Below are positions 1 to 9,151 of a stretch of 64,000 nt of DNA, piece by piece. Within the stretch, counting starts at the first letter, position 1. The number at the start of each line of letters is the position of its first letter. Location of the stretch: positions 7,885,822 to 7,949,821 of the forward strand of contig OW203751.1 of NCBI GenBank assembly GCA_934045075.1, in the 5' to 3' direction. Source of the stretch: Yponomeuta sedellus. Lineage: Eukaryota > Arthropoda > Insecta > Lepidoptera > Yponomeutidae. The position numbers were made by a program, and so were the translations under genes. Under the pieces are notes generated by a model, which worked only from the letters and a program-made list of their open reading frames with translations, was not told the origin of the DNA and did not search any database.

Positions 1-85
1 AAATTGTAAAAATGTAATAAACGAGCATAAATCCGTATAAAAACAGTTTTAATTATGTCTACTGCTCGTGTTAACCTTAGAAAAT
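1..85 (+). repeat. F2 repeat terminus (Penelope-like?)
   Basis: The same sequence occurs inverted at 16235-16320 and in part at 16400-16450 and 20372-20432. It carries the phrase AATGTAATAAACGAGCATAA followed by an ATAAATCCGTATAAAAACAG block. The fuller copies begin with a hairpin and a GCCGAAACGTCGG-type motif, which recalls the ends of Penelope-like elements; that assignment is inference. Confidence 0.5.
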
Positions 86-638
86 ACTATCTTGTGATTG
101 TAAACGTTTTTTTTTGCATTTAGTCATTTCCCCGCTGAGATGGAATGAAAAGTTACGTGTTGCACTCGAGTGCAAAGATTTTTCACCTCGTGCTCTTTTG
201 ATTCCCTCGCTAACGTTCAGGATTCTAATTTTGAATCCTTCGCTTGCTCGGTCATCAAAATTGAACACGCGGTTAAAAAGCAACTTTGCACTCTTGTATA
301 ACAAATAACTATTATTTGACGACACAATACTCAAAAAAGCCTCTAAATAGGTTTTTAAATACTCAAAAACACAAAATCACGCAACATAAAACAACAATCA
401 GCAGAAAACACAAACGGGTGACGGTAGAAATACAAGTAGTTAACAGTTAACACAAAGACAAACTTACAGAAATCTAAATCTCTAACAAAATGTCGGGAAG
501 TTTTAAGTGTTGAGTCCCCAAAATGGGCCCGACTCAGCATAATGTTGCAACCGAGAGATCAGTTGCAACGCTGTTTTTCAGTCGGGCCCATACTGCGGTT
601 AGTAATGTACGTGTATTTGATTTATTTGATTTATTATA
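86..638. other. Intronic sequence, nothing recognised
   Basis: AT-rich intron upstream of the first visible exon. The short ORFs on both strands show no recognisable domain and I treat them as chance. Confidence 0.5.
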
Positions 639-639
639 G

Positions 640-862
640 TAGCAATACCCTGCGCTAGTGGTGAAGGAAAACATCGCGAGGAAACTTGAGCGTCTGAGGT
701 GTTCAAACACGTCAGCGCTTGAAATTGCCAATCCGCAGTGGGCACGCGTGATTAAGCCCACACTCTCTCTCTCTTTCTCTCTCTCTCTCCCTCTCTCTCT
801 CCCTCCCTCTCGCTCTAAGAGAAGGCCTGTGCCCTTCAGTGGGACGTTCATGGACTACATAA
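640..862 (+). repeat. S4 SINE-type body with (CT)n tract
   Basis: The block begins with GCAATACC...GTGAAGGAAAACATCG and continues through GAGGAAAC, GTGTTCAAACAC, GGGCACGCGTG and AGAAGGCCTGTGC. The same order of blocks recurs at 20755-21065 and in part at 24340-24400 and 50480-50620. A pyrimidine-rich (CT)n tract at about 762-816 interrupts it. At 24222 a related body is headed by a tRNA-like A box and B box, so I infer a tRNA-derived SINE. Confidence 0.6.
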
Positions 863-1117
863 AACATAGCATTTATTTTTATTATTTTATGGTTTTCATT
901 CAGTTATCACTCTTTTAACAGAGGTACAAGTTGGCACGGGCCAAAGCCAAGTGCAGTTATTATCAATTTATTTAGGGCTCATTCACTTTGCCGAAGAACT
1001 TTCGGACGATACTACAAGTGTTTGGTATAGTTGCTTTTTCTAGTAGTTGGTAAGTTGATCGGTATGTCTAGCGCTTTGAGGCTAGTATGCCAAGTATAAG
1101 GTACGACTCCTGTAGAT

Positions 1118-1320
1118 CGATATCAACCCTTGTATGCCCCCACTGCTGGGGCACGGGTCTCTTCCTGCATCGCAGGAAGGTTAGGGCATACTCCACCGCG
1201 GGGGCCAAGTCCGGGTTGGTGGAGGATTGTAAGACGCCCATAACAGACGCCAGTCAGAAGTTATCAAGCCGCCCAAAAGGCCTCTGACATGGCTTAACAA
1301 CTGCCATTACATGACAGCCT
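1118..1320 (-). repeat. R1 5S-rRNA-derived SINE, partial
   Basis: 3' part of the abundant R1 family read on the minus strand, with CCCACTGCTGGGGCACGGG, the CATCGCAGGAAGGTTAGG hairpin and GGGTTGGTGGAGGATTGTAAG. The 5S-like 5' end is missing. Confidence 0.8.
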
Positions 1321-1562
1321 CCTCATGTAGAAGAAATGATTATTGTAATCGTTTTGACGGTTTGCATTTTCCATTGGGTTTTGATTTCTATGGCAAGATT
1401 TTTTGTGTATGGGTCGATGTAACATTATGTGTATTTGGTATGGCAATGTCTATTAGGTATATCGTTTTATTATTATTACTGTTATTAATACTTTTATTGC
1501 ACAATAAAACCGTACAGTGCGGCGAAGCATAATGGCATAATGAACTTTATTCTCACTCCTAG

Positions 1563-1652
1563 GTACTGGCTGTGGAATATTCGCCTGGTCGCCCGCGTCT
1601 TCTCGCGTCCGCTTCGAGAGATCGACTCATACACGTCTTCGATAAGGACAAG
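1563..1652 (+). CDS. Wdr62: WDR62/MAPKBP1-like scaffold, visible exon 1 (WD40 blade)
   Basis: This 90-nt exon has 30 codons and enters and leaves in phase 0, between a CTCCTAG acceptor and a GTAAGA donor. It reads VLAVEYSPGRPRLLASASRD and then RLIHVFDKDK, the LASASRDRLIHV signature of a WD40 blade in WDR62 and MAPKBP1. In the family this N-terminal beta-propeller array is the scaffold for JNK-pathway partners and spindle-pole targeting. Upstream blades must be encoded before the window. The exon is followed by a LINE fragment and an R1 SINE. Vertebrate WDR62 and MAPKBP1 are paralogues; insects are thought to carry one copy, so the exact vertebrate counterpart cannot be chosen here. Confidence 0.85.
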
Positions 1653-1697
1653 GTAAGAACGTTAGGTTTTTACTGAACAAATTTTGCTGGAGCTGAG

Positions 1698-1928
1698 CTG
1701 AAGTGGCAGAGGGCTGGCCATGTCTCGCGAAGAACCGACAACCGTTGGAGTAAACGTGTTCTTGAGTGGAGACCGCGACTCGGCAAACATAGTGTAGGAC
1801 ACCCTCGGACCAGGTGGGATGAAGATCTGCGAAAAACTGCAGGCAGATGCTGGATGCGGCAAGCTGAAGACGGGGCGCTATGGCGCTCTTTAAGGGAGGG
1901 CTATGTCCAGCAGTGGACTAACATATAA
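1698..1928 (+). pseudogene. LINE reverse transcriptase C-terminal fragment (RTE-like tail L1)
   Basis: An open stretch of 76 codons ends at TAA and contains WQRAGHVSRRTDNRWSKRV, TRWDEDLRKTAG and GYVQQWTNI. This is the conserved C-terminal region found at the end of RTE-type and related lepidopteran LINE polymerases. It lacks all catalytic RT motifs and is a 5'-truncated insertion. Related tails occur at 6883, 8945, 15150, 18945 and 56245. Confidence 0.75.
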
Positions 1929-2009
1929 AGCCAGAAGAAGAAGAAGTACGAGTTTTTCTTAGATCCTAAGGGCGTCACACGGCGAGAATTCGATAGTATT
2001 GTATCCTAA

Positions 2010-2146
2010 GCCAGGCCCTCCACCAGAGGGTGTGACGACCTGGTGACGGTGACGGGGAGTCGCTGGATGCGGACGGCACAAGACCGTGAAGCTTGCAAAA
2101 CCATGAGGGAGGCCTGTGTCCTGGAGTGGGCGTCAAATGGAAGTAG
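2010..2146 (+). pseudogene. Second LINE C-terminal fragment
   Basis: One frame reads WMRTAQDREACKTMREACVL followed by EWASNG, which resembles the last residues of LINE polymerases with a DREAW...QW ending. It is short and fused directly to an R1 SINE copy at about 2150. Confidence 0.55.
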
Positions 2147-2149
2147 TCA

Positions 2150-2370
2150 GAAGTTGTCAAGCCGCCCATAAGGCCTCTGACGTAGCCTAACGATTGCCAT
2201 TACGAGACAGCCGGCATCAACGGCTTAACGTGCTTTGCGAACCACGGAAGCGCTCGGAAAAAATGCCACTCGCGGTAGTCACGGGACCCCACCGCGCCTG
2301 TTGTTGCTTAACTCAAGTGATCGATTCCAATCACTCGGTCCCACTAGGCCACGAGCGCTTCACACACACA
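2150..2370 (-). repeat. R1 5S-derived SINE, 5' part
   Basis: Minus-strand copy that keeps the 5S-like 5' end (GGCCTAGTGGGACCGAGTG, TTAAGCAACAACAGGCGCGG) and loses the 3' end where it abuts the LINE fragment. A (CA)n run follows at 2361-2380. Confidence 0.75.
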
Positions 2371-2389
2371 CACACACACACCGGAGGTT

Positions 2390-2933
2390 TCGATAATTAT
2401 TTTATCTTATGCTTATGAGTCTTCCTCAAGAGCCATTCTCGGACGCAAGTAATTTACATTTTATTTACAAGCGACATGGCGGATCGCAATGAAACTTTGC
2501 TAACACGTTTAGAGGACACGAATCGAGTTTAAATGAACTTTCCTTGAATGTGGGAGTAAATAAAAACTGTTATTTTTACTTAGTCTTTTTGTTTTTAAAA
2601 GAATTAACAAATAAACACTTAAATCGCCCGTCGTACGTCTTTAGCAAGAAAAAAGAAAAATCTTATTATACCTATCCTACTCTATGTCGTTTGACAGATC
2701 CATCCATCCCTCTCGCTCACACAATCAACACGTTCCTTTTCATACATCTTCCTAACGTTCCATTCATCACACATCCCACATGAATTAAAAGGAACTTTGG
2801 TGTAAATTAAAGTTATTGTAAATCACTAACTAGAATAATTGACGTGTTCAGGAAATGTTGTAGGTTACCGTAAAAATTACAACCCTGTAAATGTTACAAT
2901 TTGTTATTTTTTACCTTTTTTGGCCTATAAGAC
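2390..2933. other. Intronic sequence, nothing recognised
   Basis: AT-rich intron. The ORF-like stretch near 2544-2783 has no domain character. Confidence 0.5.
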
Positions 2934-2936
2934 CCG

Positions 2937-3062
2937 CCACATACATACATAACCTCACGACTGTACCTCAGAGGGGTAGGCAGAGACCAGGGACTGCCAC
3001 TTGCCACGATCACCTTCGCTTCATCAACTTTCCTAAGCCGTTGCATGCACGCACGCCGGTTC
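2937..3062 (+). repeat. F6 repeat
   Basis: Shares CATAACCTCA, GGGGTAGGCAGAGACCAGGG, CTGCCACTTGCCA and GCATGCACGCACGCCGG with an inverted copy at 7680-7830. No coding or RNA-gene character. It lies less than 50 bp upstream of the exon 2 acceptor. Confidence 0.6.
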
Positions 3063-3109
3063 CGGGTACTTTTTATCTTCTCGTTTGCTAATACTACCCT
3101 TTGTTCCAG

Positions 3110-3244
3110 GGCTACCAAATAGTCCAGACGCTGGACGAACATTCCTCCTCAATAACGGCTGTGCGCTTCATATCCAGCAGCTCCTCACTCCAGATGGTCT
3201 CCTGTGGGGCTGACAAAACCATATTGTTCCGGCAACTTGTCACG
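3110..3244 (+). CDS. Wdr62: WDR62/MAPKBP1-like scaffold, visible exon 2 (WD40 blade)
   Basis: This 135-nt exon has 45 codons and is phase 0 on both sides, bounded by TTGTTCCAG and GTAAGT. It contains TLDEHSSSITAVRF and QMVSCGADKTILFRQ. The pattern LDxHSSSITAxxF...SCGADKxIxFR is diagnostic of the WDR62/MAPKBP1 propeller. It continues exon 1 in frame, completing the strand order of one blade and opening the next. A tRNA-core T1 repeat starts about 30 bp beyond the donor. Confidence 0.9.
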
Positions 3245-3275
3245 GTAAGTCTTTGATAGAAATTTTATTATATTC

Positions 3276-3553
3276 TTTTTAATGCACTAACCCTAGCTAA
3301 GGACAATTTGAAAAACCTATTTAACCTAATTGCAAAGTAGGTACTCGGGGCTGCAAGTGATGCAAATTACTTCAGCCAGATGTCGCTGCCTGTACGTAAT
3401 ACAGAGAATATTGTAAAGAGGTTCGAAATTTCACTGATGCCGGTGAGTCGCCTATTAGCTCAGTTGGAAAGAGCGCTGGCACGGATAGCCAGAGGTCGCG
3501 GGTTCGAATCCCGGCATGGGTCGAATTTTTAGCCTGTAAATAGGTTTTTAGAA
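3276..3553 (+). repeat. T1 element with tRNA-like core
   Basis: The left arm (AATGCACTAACC...CTAAGGACAATTTG) is followed by about 105 bp of family body, then a tRNA-like core at about 3450-3525 with A box TTAGCTCAGTTGG and B box GGGTTCGAATCCC, then the inverted arm AGCC..TAAATAGGTTTTTA. The right arm is cut short where the S2 SINE begins. Confidence 0.75.
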
Positions 3554-3566
3554 AGTTTATTTCTTT

Positions 3567-3775
3567 CACGACCTCTGTGGCGTTGCGGTAACGCATCTGC
3601 CTGCCATGCGAGAGGTCCCGGGTTTGAACTCCGGCTGGGGACAAAAAAAAAAAACACAGGTCTTGGATGTTTACATGTTTGTGATGTCGTGTTTTCTGGT
3701 TCCCACCACACAGGGTATCCTAGTGTGGGGCCAAAAGCAATGTATGTGCCTGTATGTAAATGTTATGTTTAATAC
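3567..3775 (+). repeat. S2 tRNA-derived SINE
   Basis: The head CTCTGTGGCGTTGCGGTAAC and the B-box-like GGGTTTGAACTCC are followed by an A-run and the tail GGGTATCCTAGTGTGG...TGTATGTAAATG. Other copies are inverted at 12845-13026 and 17906-18120, with a tail-only fragment at 49028. Confidence 0.75.
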
Positions 3776-4076
3776 CTTAAAATACTCTTTGGCCCTTGAA
3801 TCTATAGTTTGTTAGCCTTTTTCTCAAATATTGATTTCATTCATGCTGTCTCGATCGTACAATATATCGTACAGTTTTTTCTACCGCTACATTACAGTTT
3901 TCACCACTCGTGAAGGTGTTTTTTGGTATATAATGTACATAATTAGAGGACCAAAAATATACCACATAAAGTGACTCCAGTTGTATTGTAATAAATGCCA
4001 ACATATAAATATGCGCAACACCTACGGCAGAATTTTATACAAAGCAAACGTAATAAATGTCAACATGAATTCGCAG

Positions 4077-4187
4077 AACCCGGACGGCAGCTACCAGTTC
4101 GCTCGTGGGCAGAACGTCTCCGGACGTACGACGCTGTACGATATGGAGGTGGACGCTGGTGGCCGGCACATATTGACGGCTTGCCAG
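4077..4187 (+). CDS. Wdr62: WDR62/MAPKBP1-like scaffold, visible exon 3 (WD40 blade)
   Basis: This 111-nt exon has 37 codons and is phase 0 on both sides, with acceptor ATTCGCAG and donor GTAAGT. It reads NPDGSYQFARGQ, then TTLYDMEVDAGGRHILTACQ. The TTLYDM(D/E)(I/V)D...ACQ string is characteristic of the family and leads directly into DRNVRVY in the next exon. The acceptor has a poor pyrimidine tract, so the exact start rests mainly on phase and on the family alignment in memory. Confidence 0.85.
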
Positions 4188-4227
4188 GTAAGTGTGAAAG
4201 TTGAATGTTTGTATTTCTTAATTTGTG

Positions 4228-4397
4228 TTAAGCCATGTCCAGAGGCCTTATGGGCGGCTTGATAACTTCTGACAGTAAGGCCCGCCTCTGTCTTACAATC
4301 CTCCACCAACCCGGACTTGGCCCCCGTGTTGGAGTATGGCCTAACCTTCCTGCGATGCAGGCTGAGACCCGTGCCCCAGCAGTGGGGACATACTGGG
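4228..4397 (+). repeat. R1 5S-derived SINE, 3' part
   Basis: Plus-strand copy from CCATGTCCAGAGGCCTTATG to CCCCAGCAGTGGGGACATA, lacking the 5S-like 5' end. Confidence 0.75.
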
Positions 4398-4419
4398 GGA
4401 CATAGGGGACATAGTTTTT

Positions 4420-4866
4420 ATTGAACGGGTGTAACCGCGGTTATTTATTAGGTAAAACGTAATTACCTTAATACTCGACGTTTCGACAACGTTGCAGTTG
4501 CCGTGGTCACGGGTAGACTGGAGTGGCGAGTACAGTCAGCTATTGTAGTAGTGTAGTAATTTGTAGATTTTCAGTAATTTGGCCGACACACAACGCTCAC
4601 TACGTCCGCGGACAAGTCCGGTGATAAGGCGCATGATTCGTATTTACTTAGTACTGAATTCCACGTGAGTGAAAGCTTGAAACCATCTTCTCTGTTGAAA
4701 TTATTGTTTGTTAATTTCAACTGCTATACTCAAAACGTCAGAAATTAAGGTAATTATGTTTTACCTAATAAAAACTTGAATCCATCTTCTCTGTTAAAAT
4801 TCTAGTTTGTCAATTTCTATACCAGAAACGTCTGGAATTATGATAATTATGTTTAACCTAATGAAT
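4420..4866. repeat. Fold-back or Penelope-like remnant
   Basis: The left end carries TTATTAGGTAAAACGTAATT; inverted versions (AATTATGTTTTACCTAATAA and TTATGTTTAACCTAATGAA) appear near 4750 and 4847. Two tandem sub-blocks, each starting CTTGAA.CCATCTTCTCTGTT, lie between about 4676 and 4850. A GACGTTTCGAC..CGTTGCAG block recalls Penelope-like ends. No ORF. Confidence 0.45.
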
Positions 4867-4875
4867 AATCGCGAT

Positions 4876-4984
4876 TGATATCAACCTTTTGAACGTCCCC
4901 ACTGCTGGGGCACGGTTCTCTTCCTACATCGCAGGAAGGTTAGGCCATACTCCACGACGAGGGTCAAGTCCGGTTTGGTGGAGT
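4876..4984 (-). repeat. R1 5S-derived SINE, 3' fragment
   Basis: Minus-strand fragment from TATCAACC through CCCCACTGCTGGGGCACGG to GTTTGGTGGAG. Confidence 0.75.
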
Positions 4985-5378
4985 GGAATAATCGATGTAT
5001 GAGCATCGCGAGAAATACTGTTTTCCTGGACCGGACTTCACCTAGCCTTACAGTCTAATACTTACATAGCTTTTTAATAGAATGATATAAGCTCGGGAAT
5101 GGTCGATATTTGCCTCAGTTTGGTACTCTTCAAGCAATAGCAATACAACGTCTTTCCAGGGGTATAACCCGCGCAAATTAAATAGGCATCTCTCGCGATG
5201 AAGATCGAATCGCGCGGGCGCCGAGTTAAGTAGAACGGGTGATACTATTGCAATGCGATTGGTTGCTAGACTACCGATAGTGTGAGTGAAACGAACATTA
5301 CCGGACAAATAGGACTCTATTGAACACTATACGTTTTGGAGATTTTCCCCCGGTACTGATAAATACTGTGTATTCTAG

Positions 5379-5468
5379 GACCGTAACGTGAGGGTTTACA
5401 GCGCGTCGCACGGTCGACACACCAAGACCTTCCGAGGGACCACCGCTGACGAGGGCACCCTGATAAAG
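5379..5468 (+). CDS. Wdr62: WDR62/MAPKBP1-like scaffold, visible exon 4 (WD40 blade)
   Basis: This 90-nt exon has 30 codons and is phase 0 on both sides, with acceptor TATTCTAG and donor GTAAGA. It reads DRNVRVYSASHGRHTKTFRG and then TTADEGTLIK. In the family the equivalent is DRNVRVYN...KGSQGDEGSLLKV, so the match is close and colinear with exons 3 and 5. A MITE begins about 35 bp past the donor. Confidence 0.9.
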
Positions 5469-5503
5469 GTAAGAGGAGATTAGACCAAAACAGAATCTTA
5501 AGG

Positions 5504-5885
5504 CCTGCGCAGACGTGGGACTTTTGTCCCTTGGGGACACAAGTCTCTGAATCGTAAAAAATGTCCTCCAAGTACTTGTGGCGGACTCAAAGCCTGCGGA
5601 ATGCGGTCATTTGTTCCCCGGAAATTGAGTGAAACGTGCGCTATGGATGCAAATATTCTGAGATTACATTGTGTTGTAATTTACATGAAGTTGAAAAAGA
5701 AAAGGCGTTTTAAAAGAAAACACCGAACTTTTGTCCAGTCCGGTCTCTTGATGTCCTCGGTAACTTGAGGGACTTTTTGTACGGGGTACTTTTAGTCCTT
5801 CGTGTGCGTTATTCGATACAATTTATAAGAGATCTATATCGACGGACACAAACGGACCCGGGGGACAGTCCCTCGTCTGCGCAGG
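5504..5885. mobile_element. MITE with 12-bp terminal inverted repeat
   Basis: Starts CCTGCGCAGACG and ends CGTCTGCGCAGG, with inner arms GGGACTTTTGTCCC and GGGGGACAGTCCC. Inside, a stretch near 5690-5730 encodes a run of Lys and Arg that could be the start of a degraded transposase. No clear target duplication was found. Confidence 0.65.
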
Positions 5886-6041
5886 ACTTTATGAATACAC
5901 AGGAAAACAAATCCATCCGAATAGCTAAATAATATATATATTGTAATAGAATAAATCCATCAGAATAGAGGGCACTGAAGTACCAACCACTTCCCTCACA
6001 TAAACGTTCACAAACACACACACGCACGTAACGCTCTCACA

Positions 6042-6043
6042 TA

Positions 6044-6095
<52 letters not shown>

Positions 6096-6098
6096 GAC
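6042..6098 (+). repeat. (CT)n(CA)n microsatellite
   Basis: A (TC)n run passes into an (AC)n run directly. Confidence 0.9.
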
Positions 6099-6285
6099 AT
6101 ACATATGTAATCTATTTTGACATGAACTAATACTTTAATGTCTCTATGTTATTTTTTGATCGTTAAGTTGCATGATACGTATATAACTTAGACAGTATTT
6201 GATTTTGGTTAGAAAAATAGCACATTAAAATCCTTACATAATATGTAAGCGAAAAATGGCCTAAATTACGTCTCGCCTTCCCCAG

Positions 6286-6416
6286 GTTTCGCTTGACAGT
6301 AGCGGCATCTATCTAGCGACCTCGTGCACGGACAAAATCCTCTCGGTGTACGATTACTACTCGGGCGAATGCATGGCTACCATGTACGGCCACTCGGAGA
6401 TCGTGACGGGCCTCAG
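6286..6416 (+). CDS. Wdr62: WDR62/MAPKBP1-like scaffold, visible exon 5 (WD40 blade)
   Basis: This 131-nt exon enters in phase 0 after TTCCCCAG and leaves in phase 2 at GTAAGT. It reads [31 protein letters not shown] and [11 protein letters not shown]. The (Y/F)LATSC(S/T)DK...(D/Y)YSGEC...(F/Y)GHSEIVT motif is one of the most conserved strings of WDR62 and MAPKBP1. The split Arg codon at the 3' end is completed by exon 6. Confidence 0.92.
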
Positions 6417-6476
6417 GTAAGTCAACTTATTTATTCAGATGTGCTAACGACTGCACTTCAAATGCAGAAATGTGGC

Positions 6477-6846
6477 ATCGATATTAACCCTTGTATGCCC
6501 CCACTGCTGGGGCACGGGTCTCTTCCTGCATCGCAGGAAGGTTAGGCCATACTCCACCACGGGGGCCAAGTCCGGGTTGGTGGAGGATTGTAAGACAGTG
6601 GCGGGCCTTACTGTCAGAACTTATCGAGCCGCCCATAAGGCCTCTGACATGGCTTAACGACTGCCATTGCATGACAGCCGGCACCAACGGCTTAACGTGC
6701 CTCGCGAAGCACGGAAGCGCTCGGAAGAATGCCACTAGCGGTAGTTACGGGACGGTCATCCATCCTAAACCTTACCGCGCCGGTTGTTGCTTAACTCAAG
6801 TCATTGATTCCAATCACTCGGTTCGCGTAGGCCACAAGCGCTTCGT
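6477..6846 (-). repeat. R1 5S-derived SINE, near full length
   Basis: Complete minus-strand copy of about 370 bp. On the minus strand it starts at GAAGCGCTTGTGGCC, passes through TTAAGCAACAACCGG and the GATGG box, and ends at the GGGGGCATACAAGGG 3' terminus. Confidence 0.85.
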
Positions 6847-6882
6847 TGATTCCTATCTTATTTTATTTGCATTTCTTCTTCT

Positions 6883-7115
6883 TCAGGCTATATTAGTCCA
6901 CTGCTGGACATAGCCCTCCCCTAATGAGCGCCATAGCGCAAGGTTGTGCCATAATTGAGGGGTAATGCCCATAATCCCCACGCTGGGCATGCGGGTTGGG
7001 GATAGCAGTTTGGTGGAATTGTACTGCAGGGGGCGCCGCTGCCCACCCCCCGGTTTGTGTCCCTTAGTCGCCTTTTACGACACCCGCGGGAAGAATTTTA
7101 GTTGGTGCTATTCTC
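6883..7115 (-). mobile_element. LINE 3' end (L1-type tail)
   Basis: Reading the minus strand, the tail GTGTCGTAAAAGGCGACTAA, a GC-rich GGGGGGTGGGCAGCGGCGCC block, and GGCGCTCATTAG..GAGGGC with GTCCAGCAGTGGAC are shared with the LINE fragments at 15150, 18945 and 63905. Confidence 0.7.
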
Positions 7116-7178
7116 TAGGCCGACACCACACAGCAAATTTGCATTTGCCGCTTTTTAATGATTAATTTTTTTCTACAG

Positions 7179-7307
7179 GTTCACACCCGACTGCCAGCAT
7201 CTGATCTCGGCCTCTGGAGACGGCTGCGTGTTTGTGTGGCGTGTGCCGCACGATATGCTTGTCACAATGCGAGCGAGGCTGGCGCAGCAAGCTATACGGC
7301 AGGGCCG
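7179..7307 (+). CDS. Wdr62: WDR62/MAPKBP1-like scaffold, visible exon 6 (last clear WD40 blade)
   Basis: This 129-nt exon starts after TTTTTTTCTACAG, adds one base to the split codon from exon 5, and ends in phase 2 at GTGAGT. It reads FTPDCQHLISASGDGCVFVW and RVPHDMLVTMRARLAQ. The family equivalent is [20 protein letters not shown], which closes the C-terminal propeller. The sequence then becomes a basic, Gln-rich linker leading into the disordered C-terminal half. Confidence 0.92.
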
Positions 7308-7318
7308 GTGAGTGGGGA

Positions 7319-7575
7319 AGACGGCCTCGGTGGCGCAGTGGTTCGGCACGCCGACTGTAAAACCAAAGGTCTCGGGTTCGATCCCCGGCCGGGTCAAACT
7401 AGGAAACGAACTTTTCTAGTTTGTCTCGGGTCTTGGATGTTATCTATGTATTTATTGTATGTAACTATCGTCGAGTTAGCACCTGTAACACAAGTCATTT
7501 AGTTGTACTTAGTATGGGGCTAACGAGATCTGTGTAATATGTCCATGAATATTTATTTATTTATACCTTAAAGCA
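7319..7575 (+). repeat. S3 tRNA-derived SINE
   Basis: The head GGCCTCGGTGGCGCAGTGG and B box GGGTTCGATCCCC form an RNA polymerase III promoter, followed by a body with TCTTGGATGTTATCTATG and TTTATTTATTTA at the 3' end. It starts only about 10 bp after the exon 6 donor. Confidence 0.75.
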
Positions 7576-7679
7576 GCCATACTTAAAGTGTGTTCCGCGG
7601 GACCCTGGGGTTCCACGATACCCCTGTAGGGGTTCCGAATGAATTATTTACTAAGTAAAGTAATAAACAGTAATTGTAA

Positions 7680-7828
7680 CCCGGCGTGCGTGCATGCAAC
7701 GACTTGTGAACGTTGGTGAAGCGAAGGTGATTTGTCGGAATCTTGGCAAGTGGCAGTCCCTGGTCTCTGCCTACCCCTCTGGGATATAGGCATGAGGTTA
7801 TGTATGCAGTATGTATGTTTTATACTAT
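7680..7828 (-). repeat. F6 repeat, inverted copy
   Basis: Inverted relative to 2937-3062; shares CCGGCGTGCGTGCATGCAAC and CCCTGGTCTCTGCCTACCCC. Confidence 0.6.
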
Positions 7829-8100
7829 TTTTATTTTTTAATGCACTAACCCGTGCTAAGGACAATTTTAAAAACCTATTTAGAGGCTAAAGTCGGGGCT
7901 GTAAATGATGCAATCTACTTCAGCCAGATGTCGCTGCCTGTACGTAATACAGAGAATAGTGTAAAGAGGTTCGAAATTTCACTGATGCCGGTGAGTCGCC
8001 CATTAGCTCAGTTGGATAGAGCGCTGGCACGGATAGCCAGAGGTCGCGGGTTCGAATCCCGGCATGGGTGGAATTTTTAGCCTCTAAATAGGTTTTTAAA
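7829..8100 (+). repeat. T1 element, most complete single copy
   Basis: Left arm TTAATGCACTAACCCGTGCT to CTATTTAGAGGCTAAA, body with CAGATGTCGCTGCCTGTACG and GGTTCGAAATTTCACTGATG, tRNA-like core at about 7995-8070 (A box TTAGCTCAGTTGG, B box GGTTCGAATCC), and right arm TTTTTAGCCTCTAAATAGG. The anticodon-stem region is intact (CTGGC/GCCAG), but the loop lacks the U33 of real tRNAs. Confidence 0.8.
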
Positions 8101-8441
8101 AAAGTATGTATGTTTGTTACATTGTACTTTTATTATGCTCATTAATAGAGAATATATATTTTAAAACAATTGTTTTATCAATTGGGTTCCGTAAAGTATT
8201 TCGCTCTCCAAAAGGATTCTGTCACCAAAAAAGTCTGAAAACCGCTGCCTTAAAGTATAAACCATAATTAGAGACATACTTGGACAGTTCATTTTGCAGC
8301 AATAGTCAGGCTAGTAGTGTTCTTATGGATATTTTATAAACACGGCTTATGTTTTTTTTTTTAAATTAATTAGGTTATAATTTTTTAAAATTTATTAAGG
8401 AAAACAAACAGTAGTACAATGACAATTTATTCTCTTTACAG
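8101..8441. other. Intronic sequence, nothing recognised
   Basis: AT-rich intron, ending in a TTTATTCTCTTTACAG acceptor. Confidence 0.5.
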
Positions 8442-8555
8442 AAAAGTCGGATCGTCAAACGGCATGTCCGGAATAGACAGCGAGCCGGATTCCCGGCTCG
8501 GATCACCGCCGCCGGACGACGCCAAGTTCACAACGCCCGTCGTTCCGGATTACAC
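8442..8555 (+). CDS. Wdr62: WDR62/MAPKBP1-like scaffold, visible exon 7 (linker)
   Basis: This 114-nt exon is phase 2 on both sides. It reads KVGSSNGMSGIDSEPDSRLG and SPPPDDAKFTTPVVPDY, a Ser/Asp/Pro-rich stretch with no fold expected. The family has a similar charged linker between the propeller and a conserved RLPxWAKK block, which exon 8 supplies here. Confidence 0.85.
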
Positions 8556-8570
8556 GTGAGTTTATTAGAT

Positions 8571-8937
8571 CGGTATCAACCTTTGTATGTCCCCACTGCT
8601 GGGGCACGGCTCCCTTCTGGCATCGCAGGAAGGTGAGGCCTTACTCCACCAAGGGGGCCAAATCCGGGTTGGTGGAGGATTGCAAGGCTGTGGCGGTCCT
8701 TACTGTCAGAAGTTACCAAGCCGCCCACAAGGCCTTTGACGTGGCTTAACGACTGGCATTACACGACAGCCGGCATCGACGGCTTAGCGTGCCCCGCGAG
8801 GCACGTAAGCGCTCGGAAAAAATGCCACCAACGGTGGTCACGGGATGGTTATCATCCAGTACCTGACCGCGCCTTGCTTAACTCAAGTGATTGATTCCAA
8901 TCACTCGGTTCTACTAGGCCACGAGCGCTTCCATGCA
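8571..8937 (-). repeat. R1 5S-derived SINE, near full length
   Basis: Begins 15 bp after the exon 7 donor. Minus-strand copy with the GCCTAGTAGAACCGAGTG 5' end and the CCCAGCAGTGGGGACATAC 3' end. Confidence 0.85.
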
Positions 8938-8944
8938 TGTCGCA

Positions 8945-9087
8945 ACTTCTCTTCTTCTTCAGGCTATATTATGTTGTCCACTGCTGGACATAGCCCTCCT
9001 CTAATGAGCGCCATAGCGCCCTTTCTTCAGATCGCCGCATCCAGCATCTGCCGGCATTTTTTCGCAGATCGTCATGCCACCTGGTAT
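8945..9087 (-). mobile_element. LINE 3' fragment (L1-type tail)
   Basis: Minus strand contains GGCGCTATGGCGCTCATTAG, GAGGGCTATGTCCAGCAGTG and TGCTGGATGCGGC, matching the tail at 1870-1930. Confidence 0.7.
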
Positions 9088-9151
9088 TTTTTTTCTCTTT
9101 TTTTTTCTAGGTTACTGCCACCATTGATAACGTGGCAACCTTTAGTCAATA

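Noticed and set aside
7985..8075. Functional tRNA genes in the T1 and SINE cores
   Set aside because: A and B boxes and stems are present, but the anticodon loop lacks U33, the acceptor and T stems have mismatches, and each core is embedded in a dispersed repeat.
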